A stretch of DNA of 64,000 nt from Sphingobacteriaceae bacterium (GCA_017745075.1 JAGIAD010000001.1:186001-250000); one strand, 5' to 3'; counted from the first letter of the stretch, positions 1 through 9,920 are shown. Notes: generated from the sequence alone by a model not told the origin. Made by a program: numbers and translations.

Positions 1-1448
1 AGGTTGTAAGTTACGTAGGTAACATCTATCAGCCGGAAAATACCGGACTGCAAAGCCATGTGGATATGATTAAAGCTCCAAGAAGTCCAGGAAGTACCCT
101 GAAACCCCTTCTATATGCCAGTATGCTGAATGATGGCTTTATATTGCCGCACACCCTAGTTCCAGATATTCCGACTCAAATAGCAGGCTATTCGCCACAA
201 AATTACGATCTTGGCTATGATGGTGCCATTGCTGCTGATAAAGCGCTGAGTCGCTCGCTAAATATCCCTGCTGTTAAAATGCTGCAGCAATACAAATACG
301 AACGTTTTTATGATAAGCTTAAGAAATTAGGAATCGGTACTTTAAACCAGCCGGCAGATCACTATGGGTTATCACTGATTTTAGGCGGTAGCGAGGTAAC
401 CATGTGGGATTTAGCTAACACCTATATGGGATTAGTACGTACGCTGAATCACTTCAACACCTATAAAGGTCTGTATAACCCAGAAGATTATAAACCTGCA
501 AGGTATTTCAATAGCAACAACAAAACTGAAAAAGATTATCAACGTACATCCTTTTTAGACCATGGCTCAATTTGGGCCACTTTTAACGCTATGGAAGAAG
601 TGATGAGACCCGGTGACGAAGGCTTATGGGAACAATTTTCTTCATCGCAAAGAGTGGCATGGAAAACAGGAACAAGTTTTGGTTTTCGTGATGCCTGGGC
701 CATTGGCTTAACACCAGATTATGTAGTTTGTGTTTGGGTGGGCAATGCCGATGGCGAAGGAAGACCTGGCCTTGTGGGAATAGAAGCGGCTGCACCTGTA
801 CTCTTTGATATTTTTAGGTTATTGCCCAACGGCAAATGGTTTGAAACACCCATAACCAAACTCAAAAAACTTAAAATTTGTAAACAAAGCGGTTACAAAG
901 CATCAGAATACTGTACCGATGTAATACAAGAGCTCGCCCCTGTTTCAGGAGAAAAGACTGCCATCTGTCCTTTTCATAAATTGGTTCATTTAGATAGGAC
1001 AGGTACTTATAGGGTTAACGACCAATGTGAAAGTATAAGCCACATGCAGCACAAAAGCTGGTTTATTTTACCACCAGCCATGGAATATTATTACAAAATA
1101 AAAAATAGTGATTATAAATCCCTCCCGCCCCTTAAAGATGGCTGTGACCTTTCTGGCGGAAATAATGTAATGGAGGTAATTTACCCAAAAAACAATGCAA
1201 CAGTTTATATCCCCTTAGAGCTTGATGGATCAAGGGGTAAAATTGTAATTAATGCGGCACACAGAAATCCGGGAGCTAAAATATACTGGCATATTGATAA
1301 TGAATATGTAAGCACCACCACTAACTTTCATCAATTGGCTGTTAGTCCGCCGCCTGGTAAACATACCTTAACCTTGGTTGACGAAAACGGAGAAAGGCTG
1401 GTACAAACCTTTACGGTTTTGGATAAAGAGAAAAAAGGCAGTAAGTAA
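1..1448 (+). CDS. pbpC: Penicillin-binding protein 1C, C-terminal part (5' end outside window)
   Basis: This is the transpeptidase half of a bifunctional class A penicillin-binding protein (PBP1C), which cross-links periplasmic peptidoglycan. The frame is open from the first bases, so the GTG near position 60 is an internal valine and not a start. Visible motifs are SPGSTLKP (SxxK with the catalytic Ser), SRSLN (SxN) and WKTGTS (KTG), in the correct order. The last ~90 residues look like the BiPBP_C domain typical of PBP1C. The glycosyltransferase domain must lie upstream of the window. The gene converges on trxB across a shared terminator. Confidence 0.93.
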   Translation, partial: VVSYVGNIYQPENTGLQSHVDMIKAPRSPGSTLKPLLYASMLNDGFILPHTLVPDIPTQIAGYSPQNYDLGYDGAIAADKALSRSLNIPAVKMLQQYKYERFYDKLKKLGIGTLNQPADHYGLSLILGGSEVTMWDLANTYMGLVRTLNHFNTYKGLYNPEDYKPARYFNSNNKTEKDYQRTSFLDHGSIWATFNAMEEVMRPGDEGLWEQFSSSQRVAWKTGTSFGFRDAWAIGLTPDYVVCVWVGNADGEGRPGLVGIEAAAPVLFDIFRLLPNGKWFETPITKLKKLKICKQSGYKASEYCTDVIQELAPVSGEKTAICPFHKLVHLDRTGTYRVNDQCESISHMQHKSWFILPPAMEYYYKIKNSDYKSLPPLKDGCDLSGGNNVMEVIYPKNNATVYIPLELDGSRGKIVINAAHRNPGAKIYWHIDNEYVSTTTNFHQLAVSPPPGKHTLTLVDENGERLVQTFTVLDKEKKGSK

Positions 1449-1574
1449 AAGACATCGATTATCTGAGTGCATCCTTTTTATCTGTGGTTAAATTGTGTCT
1501 ACATGTCGAGAGTTTAACTTAGCGACATTGCACTACACAAAACAGTGCGTAAAAACTCAGTTTGAACTGAACAA

Positions 1575-1604
1575 AAAAGAGAAATCATTGCTGATTTCTC
1601 TTTT
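1575..1604. terminator. Bidirectional terminator between pbpC and trxB
   Basis: A perfect 13-bp inverted repeat, AAAAGAGAAATCA / TGATTTCTCTTTT with a TTGC loop, lies between the convergent genes. The A and T runs at the ends of the arms would serve transcripts from both directions. Confidence 0.8.
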
Positions 1605-1622
1605 CAATAAGTTTAAATATTC

Positions 1623-2579
1623 TTAAGCCTCTACAGGATGCTCTTTAGCAGCCAAATACCTTTCGGCATCGAGTGCAGCCATACAACCAGAGCCTGCAGC
1701 CGTAATTGCCTGACGGTAATACATATCCTGCACATCGCCACAGGCGAAAACACCTTCGATATTGGTTAAGGTAGAGCCTGGTTTAGTAATTAAATAACCG
1801 GTTTCGTCCATATCTAACTGGCCTTTAAAAATATCGGTATTGGGTTTATGACCAATGGCTACAAAGAAACCTTCTACAGCGATATCAGACTCAACACCGG
1901 TTTTGTTATTGATAACTTTAACAGCAGTTACGTTTTTACCGTTACCCAAAATTTCCTGTGTTTCGGTATTATAGTGTACCACAATATTTGGGGTAGCCAA
2001 TACACGGCTTACCATTGCTTTAGATGCTCTGAATTCATCTCTGCGCACCAATAGATGCACGGTTTTACAAAGTTTGGCTAAGTAAGTAGCTTCTTCGGCA
2101 GCGGTATCGCCAGCACCTACAATAGCTACATCCTGGCCTTTGAAGAAGAAACCATCGCAAACCGCACATGCCGAAACACCAAAACCATTGTATTGCTGCT
2201 CACTTGGCAAACCTAACCATTTAGCGGTTGCCCCTGTGGCAATAATAACCGTATCGGCAGTAATGGTTTTGATTTCATCAACTACTACTTTATGTGGCGT
2301 TGAAGAAAAATCAACCGAACTTACATAACCAAAACGGATATCGGTACCGAAACGTTCTGCCTGCTTACGGAAATCTTCCATCATTTCTGGTCCCATGATA
2401 CCTTCCGGATAACCAGGAAAATTTTCTACATCAGTAGTTTGCGTTAACTGACCGCCAGCTTGCATACCTGTATACATAACTGGTTTTAAATCGGCTCTGG
2501 CCGCATAAATTGCAGCAGTGTAACCAGCAGGACCTGAACCTATAATTAAACACTGAACGTGTTCATTTTCTTGTGACAT
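1623..2579 (-). CDS. trxB: Thioredoxin-disulfide reductase
   Basis: This cytosolic NADPH-dependent flavoenzyme reduces thioredoxin. The 318-residue length is normal for bacterial TrxB. Visible features are the FAD-binding GSGPAG near the N-terminus, the redox-active CAVC in SACAVCDGFFF at about residues 136-140, the NADPH-binding GAGDTAAEEA, and the C-terminal FAD motif FACGDVQD. It stands alone, convergent with pbpC. Confidence 0.97.
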   Translation of the reverse strand: MSQENEHVQCLIIGSGPAGYTAAIYAARADLKPVMYTGMQAGGQLTQTTDVENFPGYPEGIMGPEMMEDFRKQAERFGTDIRFGYVSSVDFSSTPHKVVVDEIKTITADTVIIATGATAKWLGLPSEQQYNGFGVSACAVCDGFFFKGQDVAIVGAGDTAAEEATYLAKLCKTVHLLVRRDEFRASKAMVSRVLATPNIVVHYNTETQEILGNGKNVTAVKVINNKTGVESDIAVEGFFVAIGHKPNTDIFKGQLDMDETGYLITKPGSTLTNIEGVFACGDVQDMYYRQAITAAGSGCMAALDAERYLAAKEHPVEA

Positions 2580-2776
2580 TATATTGTGTGTTTGAAATTC
2601 ATTAATCGTAATGCAAATTTAACGCTTTAAACAATTGTTAACAAGCGCACATTGTCAACATAGTTTACTTATTAACAGCAAAGGGTGGAGCGCCTGGCGG
2701 AAATCGTTCGGAGAAGCGCTAAGTGTTTTGCGTATGGCGTTAAGTTCAGGTGGCTTAGATGGTGAAAGATAACCCC

Positions 2777-2798
2777 TGTCAGATGGTAACATCTGACA
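2777..2798. repeat. Intergenic hairpin upstream of trxB
   Basis: Perfect 9-bp inverted repeat TGTCAGATG / CATCTGACA with a 4-nt loop, just past the 3' end of the leftward carboxyltransferase gene. There is no clear T run, so it may be a weak terminator or an RNA-stabilising hairpin. Nothing else recognisable lies in 2580-2820. Confidence 0.5.
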
Positions 2799-2820
2799 AC
2801 ACTTAAACTTATCTGACACA

Positions 2821-4449
2821 TTAGGTCTGTATAACCCCAACATTAAATTTTTTGGTTATCGGCGATTGGTTAGCAGCCTCAATACCCATCGAAATTACTT
2901 TCCTGGTTTCCATTGGATCGATTACCCCATCTACCCAAAGCCTTGATGCAGCATAATAAGGGCTAGTTTGGCTATCGTATTTATCGGTAATTTCTTTTAA
3001 CAGCTCGGCTTCTTTTTCCGGTGTAATTATCTCTCCTTTTGCTTTTAAAGCGGCTTCCTGAATCTGCAGCAATGTTTTCGCAGCCTGAGCACCACCCATT
3101 ACGGCAATTTTTGCGGTTGGCCAGGCATAAATCAGCCGCGGATCGTAGGCCTTACCACACATGGCGTAATTACCGGCACCATAAGAGTTCCCCAAAACAA
3201 TGGTAAACTTCGGCACTACCGAATTGGCCACCGCATTAACCATCTTGGCGCCATCTTTAATAATACCACTATGTTCTGAGCGGCTTCCCACCATAAAACC
3301 GGTCACATCCTGTAAAAATACCAGGGGGATTTTCTTTTGGTTACAGTTCATGATAAACCTCGCAGCTTTATCGGCACTATCAGAATAAATTACCCCGCCA
3401 AACTGCATCTCCCCTTTTTTCGATTTTACCACTTTACGCTGGTTGGCCACAATACCTACCGCCCAGCCATCAATACGGCCTAAGCCGCAGATAATACTCT
3501 GACCGTAACCTTTTTTATATTCTTCAAATTCAGATCCATCAACCAAACGGTTAATTACATCCATCATTTCGTAAGGCTTATCCCTGTTTTCTGGGAAAAT
3601 ACCATAAAGCTCTTCTTCTTTTTCCTTCGGCTTAACCGCGGCAATGCGATCGAAACCAGCATTTTCCGGTGCGCCAAGCATGCTCATGATGTTCCTGATG
3701 CTGTCTAAACAGGCCTCATCATTAGGGTGTTTATAATCGGTAACGCCTGATATTTCGCAGTGTGTAGTTGCACCTCCCAGGGTTTCATTATCAACCTCTT
3801 CACCTATTGCCGACTTTACCAGGTAAGAGCCCGCTAAAAATACCGAGCCCGTTTTATCAACAATCATGGCTTCATCGCTCATAATTGGCAGATAAGCACC
3901 ACCAGCCACACAAGCTCCCATAATGGCCGAAATCTGCACAATACCTTCCGACGACATAATGGCATTGTTACGGAACATCCTTCCGAAATGCTCCTTATCG
4001 GGGAAAATTTCATCCTGCATTGGCAGGTATACCCCTGCGCTATCAACCAGGTAAATTACGGGCAAACGGTTTTCCATTGCAATCTCCTGTGCACGGAGAT
4101 TCTTCTTGGCAGTCATCGGAAACCAGGCCCCGGCTTTCACAGTTGCATCATTGGCCACAATCATACACTGCCTGCCGCTCACATAACCAATACCACATAC
4201 TACTCCTGCAGACGGGCACCCACCCTGCGCGGCATACATGCCATCAGCAGTGAAGGCACCAACCTCCAAAAAGTCAGAATCTTTATCGATTAAATAAGCA
4301 ATACGCTCCCTGGCCAAAAGTTTTCCCTTTTCTTTTTGCTTAGCAGCATTTTTTTCACCTCCACCGAGATAGATTTTTTTGAGCCTGGTTTTCAGTTCGT
4401 AAACCAGCTGTTTGTTCACATCTTCGTTTTTGTTGAATTCGATATTCAT
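2821..4449 (-). CDS. Acyl-CoA carboxylase, carboxyltransferase (beta) subunit
   Basis: This 542-residue protein belongs to the carboxyl transferase family that moves CO2 from biotin to an acyl-CoA. The N-terminal segment with KGKLLARERIAYLIDKDSDF, and the oxyanion-hole glycine clusters GACVAGGAYLP (N-terminal crotonase-like half) and GNSYGAGNYAM (C-terminal half), are typical. Overall resemblance is closest to 3-methylcrotonyl-CoA carboxylase beta subunits (leucine breakdown), but propionyl- or another acyl-CoA specificity cannot be excluded. No biotin carboxylase subunit is next to it, so its partner must be elsewhere. Confidence 0.88.
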   Translation of the reverse strand: MNIEFNKNEDVNKQLVYELKTRLKKIYLGGGEKNAAKQKEKGKLLARERIAYLIDKDSDFLEVGAFTADGMYAAQGGCPSAGVVCGIGYVSGRQCMIVANDATVKAGAWFPMTAKKNLRAQEIAMENRLPVIYLVDSAGVYLPMQDEIFPDKEHFGRMFRNNAIMSSEGIVQISAIMGACVAGGAYLPIMSDEAMIVDKTGSVFLAGSYLVKSAIGEEVDNETLGGATTHCEISGVTDYKHPNDEACLDSIRNIMSMLGAPENAGFDRIAAVKPKEKEEELYGIFPENRDKPYEMMDVINRLVDGSEFEEYKKGYGQSIICGLGRIDGWAVGIVANQRKVVKSKKGEMQFGGVIYSDSADKAARFIMNCNQKKIPLVFLQDVTGFMVGSRSEHSGIIKDGAKMVNAVANSVVPKFTIVLGNSYGAGNYAMCGKAYDPRLIYAWPTAKIAVMGGAQAAKTLLQIQEAALKAKGEIITPEKEAELLKEITDKYDSQTSPYYAASRLWVDGVIDPMETRKVISMGIEAANQSPITKKFNVGVIQT

Positions 4450-4536
4450 GGAGGCAATTTAAATTTAATTTTAGAAAAACAGTATTGACCAAATCGGTTT
4501 CTGGTCTACAGGGAGGTTTAATCCTCGAGTACCTGG

Positions 4537-4713
4537 CGCTGTTTTTTTTTAACCACCGAGATCACAGAGAAAAAGCACAGCGTACACAGAGTTATCACTT
4601 TAAAAACTTTGCGGTAATCTTCTTATATCTGCGGGAAAACAATAGCTTAATGTCTCTCACAAATGTCGCTGATTGACGCAGAATCCATGCAATCGCTTTA
4701 TATTTCTTCATTT
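4537..4713. repeat. Interspersed intergenic repeat, copy 1
   Basis: This ~175-bp element is almost identical to the copy at 4754-4928, offset 216-217 bp. It includes AACCACCGAGATCACAGAG, then CACAGCGTACACAGAG, then CTTTGCGGTAATCTTC. Spurious reading frames through it give NHRDHREKAQRTQS-type peptides. I recall such peptides as artefacts of dispersed non-coding repeats. It accounts for part of the gene-free stretch 4450-5016. Confidence 0.85.
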
Positions 4714-4753
4714 TATATCTACACATATGGTTTTTATAACCGCCAAGCCTTTA

Positions 4754-4928
4754 CGGCGTTGTTTTTTAACCACCGAGATCACAGAGAAAAAGCACAGCGT
4801 ACACAGAGTTATCACTTTAAAAACTTTGCGGTAATCTTCTTATATCTGCGGAAAACAATAGCTTAATGTCTCCCGCAAATGCCGCTGATTGGCGCAGAAC
4901 CCATGCAATCATCTTATATTCTGCATTT
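4754..4928. repeat. Interspersed intergenic repeat, copy 2
   Basis: Direct repeat of the element at 4537-4713. It differs by a 1-bp deletion (GCGGAAAAC against GCGGGAAAAC) and a few substitutions near the distal end. The rest of 4450-5016 shows no gene or RNA structure that I recognise. Confidence 0.85.
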
Positions 4929-5016
4929 TACAAACAATTGAGTGCAAAGCATGCAAAGAAATAGCATAAAGCTTTTATTTACACAGAAATTTAAATGCTA
5001 ACTGCACAGCGTCAAA

Positions 5017-5562
5017 CTAGCCTTTATAAACTACTCCGTCGATTTTTATTTTTTGATATTTCTCCGCCCAGCCTCTACCCTTGATATATTTTACTTCGTA
5101 AGGGTGGCCTTTTAGATTGGGATGATAAACAGGGTCGAAAGAAAATGTGATTTCCTTATCTGATTTTTGAACAACAGTTACTTCATTATCGTTTTCGTTT
5201 TTTTCTCCGGTGGTGAAAAATTTATCTCCTATTTTTGCGTTAAAATCTGCACGGATGTAGGTTTTATCCGGAGTATCCGGATAACTTTCCACTAACCTGT
5301 TCTGCTCATCAATGCGCAGGTAAACTACGCTGCCTGCATCGCCGCCAACTAAGGAATAAAATTTATAGAAAAGTTTTTTATTGATCCTTACGGTATCTTT
5401 TATCTCGGTATAAGATTGATCGTTCATATACCATAAATTACCGATCTTCATGGGCAAAAATGAATCGGCAGCAAGGTTTTGTCCCTTGTTTTTCTGACAG
5501 GAAAGCACAATCAAACTTGCTAAAACTAAAATGAGCGATGTACTGATCTTTTTCATCTGCAT
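5017..5562 (-). CDS. Hypothetical lipoprotein
   Basis: This is a 181-residue predicted outer-membrane or periplasmic lipoprotein. The N-terminus MKKISTSLILVLASLIVLS followed by CQKN is a signal peptide with a lipobox (VLSC). ATG codons occur at residues 1 and 3, and the second may be the true start. The mature part is charged and beta-rich, with aromatic-rich segments and no family I recognise. It lies upstream of maoC on the same strand, with ~50 bp between. Confidence 0.7.
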   Translation of the reverse strand: MQMKKISTSLILVLASLIVLSCQKNKGQNLAADSFLPMKIGNLWYMNDQSYTEIKDTVRINKKLFYKFYSLVGGDAGSVVYLRIDEQNRLVESYPDTPDKTYIRADFNAKIGDKFFTTGEKNENDNEVTVVQKSDKEITFSFDPVYHPNLKGHPYEVKYIKGRGWAEKYQKIKIDGVVYKG

Positions 5563-5615
5563 AATTGTTTTTATTAATAACGTTAAAAAATCAGCTATTC
5601 GCTACAGCTTTATAA

Positions 5616-6077
5616 CTAATTGTTAAAGTGATATAAGAAAACTACTTCTCCATTAAATGCAGGTTTTTTCTGGCCTTCAATTTCCATTTCAATAGCCATA
5701 TTTACCTTGGTTACGCCACGCAGGTTAATAATGGAAGCCAGTTTAGCTTTTAGCCTCACTTTACTGTTTACGGTAACCGCTTGTGCAAACCTTAAACTTT
5801 CAATACCATAATTGATTTCCATTTTTAAATTCTGAATATCAACAATCTGTTTCCATAAATAGGGAATTAACGATAAAGTTAAATAACCATGTGCAATTGT
5901 TGCCTTAAACGGACCTTCGTTCTGCGCGCGTTCTTCATCAACATGTATCCATTGATGGTCTAATGTAGCATCGGCGAATTTATTGATCTGTTCCTGTGTA
6001 ATGGTATGCCATGAAGAAACACCTAATTCCCTGCCAAGGTATTGTTCAAATTCTGCGTGCGATGTAATAATTTGCAT
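5616..6077 (-). CDS. MaoC-like (R)-specific enoyl-CoA hydratase
   Basis: This 153-residue single hot-dog protein belongs to the MaoC dehydratase family, which hydrates or dehydrates acyl-CoA intermediates. The hydratase-2 signature is visible: FADATLDHQWIHVDEERA followed by the glycine-proline of GPFKATIAHGYLTLSL. The Asp of ATLDHQWIH and the His of VD..IAHG are the expected catalytic region. It could act in fatty-acid or branched-chain catabolism together with the nearby carboxyltransferase, but nothing in the sequence proves that. Confidence 0.88.
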   Translation of the reverse strand: MQIITSHAEFEQYLGRELGVSSWHTITQEQINKFADATLDHQWIHVDEERAQNEGPFKATIAHGYLTLSLIPYLWKQIVDIQNLKMEINYGIESLRFAQAVTVNSKVRLKAKLASIINLRGVTKVNMAIEMEIEGQKKPAFNGEVVFLYHFNN

Positions 6078-6230
6078 TTTTTATAATTTTAGTTCCTTTG
6101 ATAAGGTATCTTATAATATTGTTATTTTTTCAGTATGTTGATCTATCGGATGGTTTGTAGTTGATGGTCAACAGCTTACAAGTGTAAACATCCTGGCAAT
6201 TAACTATCAACCATAAGCATCTTATAATAA

Positions 6231-6824
6231 TTAACTCAGGTTCCTTTCCCTAAACCAGACTTCGTCCGGAACGGCAGAAAAATTATCCATTTTATTGATC
6301 AGGTTTTCAGCATCTGCTTCGTTAAAAACGAGGTCGCGGTTGGCAGGTTTTAAGAATTTGCTTTGTACCATCATATCCATCTGAGCAAACAGCGGATCAT
6401 AAAAACCATTTACATTTAATACGCCGATGGGTTTGTTATGCAGGCCCAACTGTAACCAGGTAAGTACTTCAAAAAATTCTTCGAGTGTACCAAAACCACC
6501 AGGCAAAATCACAAATCCGTCACTTAAGTCGGCCATTTTCTGTTTTCGTTGGTGCATATTTTCAGTCACGATTATTTCGGTTATCCCTTTATGTCCAACT
6601 TCTTTATCCATTAAGAACTGCGGGATAATGCCGGTAACCACACCGCCGAGCTCCAGTACATCGTTGGCTAAAACGCCCATAACGCCTACACTACCTCCAC
6701 CATAAACGAGCTTAATTTGCTGTCTTACCAATGTTTCTGCCAGCTGTTTTATTGCATTTCGTAATTGTACATCGCCGTTAAAGTTTGAGCCACAGTATAC
6801 ACAAACAGAATTAAGCTTATTCAT
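6231..6824 (-). CDS. LOG/TIGR00730-family nucleoside 5'-monophosphate phosphoribohydrolase
   Basis: This is a 197-residue Rossmann-fold protein. YGGGSVGVMG near residue 40 and PGGFGTLEEFFEVLTW (the PGGxGTxxE motif) near residue 107 mark the LOG / lysine-decarboxylase-like family. Characterised members remove ribose 5-phosphate from cytokinin ribotides or other nucleoside monophosphates. The length is usual. The substrate here is unknown. Confidence 0.9.
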   Translation of the reverse strand: MNKLNSVCVYCGSNFNGDVQLRNAIKQLAETLVRQQIKLVYGGGSVGVMGVLANDVLELGGVVTGIIPQFLMDKEVGHKGITEIIVTENMHQRKQKMADLSDGFVILPGGFGTLEEFFEVLTWLQLGLHNKPIGVLNVNGFYDPLFAQMDMMVQSKFLKPANRDLVFNEADAENLINKMDNFSAVPDEVWFRERNLS

Positions 6825-6973
6825 TTTTTTAAAATTTACCGAAGTTAAGATTTTATCGGCTTTCTATAAATTTTAATTCTGCACAAAGCTGTTACAGGTT
6901 TCGAAAGGTATAGATGATTGCATGATTTTCTCGCCAAGAAGCACTGTTTTTGTTAAATAAATGAGGTTAACAC

Positions 6974-7003
6974 AAAAAAAGGAGCGGCATTACACCACTC
7001 CTT
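6974..7003 (-). terminator. Rho-independent terminator of the TonB receptor gene
   Basis: Read on the minus strand, AAGGAGTGG and CCGCTCCTT form a 9-bp stem (one G-U pair) with a 7-nt loop and a following run of T. It lies ~35 bp past the stop of the receptor gene. Confidence 0.8.
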
Positions 7004-7039
7004 CTAACCAAATATAAGAGAGAAAAGATAATTTAGATA

Positions 7040-9619
7040 TTAGAAAGCATAACGGATGGTTGCGCCATAAGTTCTAGGATCACCCAATACGCCGGCATAC
7101 AAACCGGAGTTACCTGCTGCCGCCTGTAATTGCTCATAATAGTTTCTATTTGCAATGTTTCTGCTCCAAACAAATAAAGAGAATTTATCCGATTTGAAGC
7201 CTAGCCTTGCATTGAATAAGGCATAACCTTTAACATTCAGTACACTTGATGGGGTTGGGTTAGAAGAATATTCAGAACGGTAACTGGCATCGCCCGCAAT
7301 AAAATATCTACCTTCCCTGGTAGCCAGCTTCCCAGCAGTGCTCAGTTCTGTACCACCAGAAATATTCCATTTTGAAATACCCGGTAATCTACCTCCCGAA
7401 GCATCTTTAAACGCCACTTGTGTAGCAACACCATTCACAAGTTCGGTATGTCCTGTTTCTTCCAAAGGAAGCGGAGCATTGGTGAATTTCACATATTTTC
7501 CATCCAGATAAGCCAAAGCAGCATTTAAAGTTAAAAATCTTTCCAGCTGATAAGATCCGTCTACTTCCAATCCTTTTACCCTTACTTTTTCAGCATTCGC
7601 CAAATATCCCCTGTTTACACCCAACTGCGGCGATTGAACATTGGTCTGGTAATCTTTAATATCGCTGTTAAATAAACTGATATTTACAATAGCGCCTTTA
7701 AATGGCTTTGTTTTGGCACCTAACTCATAATGTTGTACATACTCCGGTTTAACTACGGCTACCGATAAATCGGCCGCTCCTGTTGAAGTAGTTGGCAAAC
7801 CACCTACGTTAACACCAACCGGTTTGTAAGCGGTAGAGAAAGTTCCGTAAACATTTAAGTTTTGATTTGGACGGTACGATACAGTAAAGTTACCTGATAA
7901 ATTGTTGTTATCTACCTTTGTTGTAAACTGTTGGTTTGCATATACAGCCGCCTTAAGTGCCAATAATGCTGCATCGTTAGTTTGTAAACCACCATAAGTA
8001 GTTCTATCGTAGTCAACATCTTTTTTATCATAAGTATACCTCAAACCTGGTAATACGTGCAGGTTCTTTAAAACTTCCCAATCAACCTGTGCAAAAACAG
8101 CAGCACTTAACGATTTGATGGTAGAGTTGGTTTTAATACCAAAACCATCTAACAAACCTGGGGTCGAATATAAAGCCTGACTGCCGGTATTACTGGTTTG
8201 TACAAATCGCCACTGATCTTTACCAACTTCTTCTGTTTGCGCCAAACCTTTTAAATTTTGTCCAAGCAAATAAACACCGATTACTCCACTTAATTTATCG
8301 GTAATATTTCCTGCATACCTCACCTCCTGCGAGTATTGATCGTGGCGCGAATTACCCTGCGATTTGGTTAAAGCTGCTACTTCAGAGAAATCCCTGTCGT
8401 TGGTAGGATCCCAGTTCCAGAATCTCCAGGCAGTTGTTGAGGTAAGCGTTCCGTTACCGATTTTATAATCGACATTTAGCGAAATACCACCGATTGACTG
8501 GTTATGGCGCCAAGGTGTATTGGTATTGATTTCCCTTGAAAAAGGATCGATCTTAGGTTGTTGATAGCCTAAATCTGAAATAATTCTGGCATACTGACGA
8601 TAAGCACTTCTTTCAGTGGTGGTTACACCTGCAATTACCAGCGGATAACCTGCCGGGTGCTGGATGCTTACATCGCCGCTTAATAGTACCTGTAATCTCT
8701 CTGATGGAGTATAATACAACTGACCTTTAAAACCAAGGTTGTTCTGTCCGCTGTATCTGCGCTCTTCCCTGGTATTCCAGATGGTACCATCGCGCTGTGT
8801 TCCCGAAATTGAAATTTTTGCAGCAAGATCTTTAGCCAAAGCTCCTGAAACTGATGTTTTAGCCTGGATAAAATTATAATTACCTACACTTAATTCTACT
8901 TTTGCACTAGGTGTTAAAGTCGGTTTGGTGGTGGTGATGTTAAATGCACCTGCGGTGGTGTTTTTACCGAATAAGGTACCTTGAGGACCACGTAAGATTT
9001 CGATCTGCTCAATGTCAAGAAAATCGGTTGAGGTTGCTGCCGGACGGGCGTGGTAAACACCATCTACATAAAAACCTACACCAGGGTCAATTCCATCGTT
9101 GGTTAAACCAAAGGTAGAACCTAAACCCCTGATATTAAGCGTTGTATTTCTAGCGTTAGATGCATATAACTGCACCGAAGGGACCAATTCTTTTAAACGG
9201 TTAACATTAAATGCACCGGCATTTTCTGCTGCACGGCCTCCGATAACCGTAATTGGAATAGGAACATCCTGTAAAACTTCTGAACGCCTGCGTGAAGTTA
9301 CCACAATTTCATCTAAAAGGGCACTTTCTACCAAAACCAGCTCGATAGGTGTTTCCTGATACCTTAAAATCTGGAAATCCTGTGGTTTATAACCTACCGA
9401 ACTCACCTGAAGGTAAAATGGAGGTTCCTGTTTTGCATCAATTTTAAAAGCACCGTTATCATCGGCACTCACTGTAATATTGGTGCCCCTCACCTTAATG
9501 GTGGCCCGTGGTACCACCTCGCCGCTGGCACGTTTTACAATACCTGTTATTGGACTTTGGGCAAAGGCAATGCTTGCCAAAAGTGAAAATGAAAAGAAAA
9601 AGAGTAAAAGTTTGTTCAT
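7040..9619 (-). CDS. TonB-dependent outer-membrane receptor
   Basis: This 859-residue outer-membrane transporter has a signal peptide ending SIAFAQ. A carboxypeptidase-D-regulatory-like N-terminal domain (about residues 20-105, SPITGIVKRASGEVVP) is typical of Bacteroidota receptors. The plug domain follows (SRRRSEVLQDVPIPITVIGG ... RGPQGTLFGKNTTAGAFNI), then a ~600-residue beta-barrel. The last residues, ATIRYAF, end in Phe as expected of a barrel C-terminus. The barrel resembles siderophore/cobalamin-type receptors more than SusC, and no SusD partner is adjacent. The ligand is unknown. Confidence 0.93.
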   Translation of the reverse strand: MNKLLLFFFSFSLLASIAFAQSPITGIVKRASGEVVPRATIKVRGTNITVSADDNGAFKIDAKQEPPFYLQVSSVGYKPQDFQILRYQETPIELVLVESALLDEIVVTSRRRSEVLQDVPIPITVIGGRAAENAGAFNVNRLKELVPSVQLYASNARNTTLNIRGLGSTFGLTNDGIDPGVGFYVDGVYHARPAATSTDFLDIEQIEILRGPQGTLFGKNTTAGAFNITTTKPTLTPSAKVELSVGNYNFIQAKTSVSGALAKDLAAKISISGTQRDGTIWNTREERRYSGQNNLGFKGQLYYTPSERLQVLLSGDVSIQHPAGYPLVIAGVTTTERSAYRQYARIISDLGYQQPKIDPFSREINTNTPWRHNQSIGGISLNVDYKIGNGTLTSTTAWRFWNWDPTNDRDFSEVAALTKSQGNSRHDQYSQEVRYAGNITDKLSGVIGVYLLGQNLKGLAQTEEVGKDQWRFVQTSNTGSQALYSTPGLLDGFGIKTNSTIKSLSAAVFAQVDWEVLKNLHVLPGLRYTYDKKDVDYDRTTYGGLQTNDAALLALKAAVYANQQFTTKVDNNNLSGNFTVSYRPNQNLNVYGTFSTAYKPVGVNVGGLPTTSTGAADLSVAVVKPEYVQHYELGAKTKPFKGAIVNISLFNSDIKDYQTNVQSPQLGVNRGYLANAEKVRVKGLEVDGSYQLERFLTLNAALAYLDGKYVKFTNAPLPLEETGHTELVNGVATQVAFKDASGGRLPGISKWNISGGTELSTAGKLATREGRYFIAGDASYRSEYSSNPTPSSVLNVKGYALFNARLGFKSDKFSLFVWSRNIANRNYYEQLQAAAGNSGLYAGVLGDPRTYGATIRYAF

Positions 9620-9903
9620 GATTTGTTGATAGTTTGTTTGTTTATTATTGTTGATTAACGTCCCGTTCGAAAATATTCGATCACTGTTTTAGCATGGCAA
9701 CAACAATAAAAGCGTGATTTTTGATTTGTTCTCATAATTATTATATAAATCCTATAGATTTAGTCGACAAATATATTAAAAAAAACCAACTGCCAAATTT
9801 TATTTTGTGATTTTTATATCAATTACAGGGTTATAAACTCAATCTGTTCCCAAGAATCACTGTTTCGGGTTAAATAAACCTGATAGAACGGAAAGCCCGG
9901 AAT

Positions 9904-9920
9904 CCCGATTTTTCATCGGG
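9904..9920. repeat. Small intergenic hairpin repeat in the 9620-10068 gap
   Basis: CCCGAT / ATCGGG hairpin inside GGAATCCCGATTTTTCATCG, in the otherwise gene-free 9620-10170 stretch. A related half-element (AATCCCGATAAAAAAGGGA) lies near 59,707, so it may be a dispersed repeat. I see no gene in the interval. It should also hold the receptor's promoter, which I could not place. Confidence 0.5.

Noticed and set aside
1848..2054. Rightward ORFs antisense to trxB and guaB
   Set aside because: Strong conserved proteins are on the opposite strand; these frames are shadows.
2655..2843. Leftward 62-residue ORF between trxB and the carboxylase gene
   Set aside because: It overlaps the carboxylase stop, includes a hairpin and has no protein-like pattern.
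4485..4866. Two rightward ORFs giving NHRDHREKAQRTQS-like peptides
   Set aside because: They are translations of the duplicated non-coding repeat; the peptide identity follows the DNA repeat and there is no gene context.
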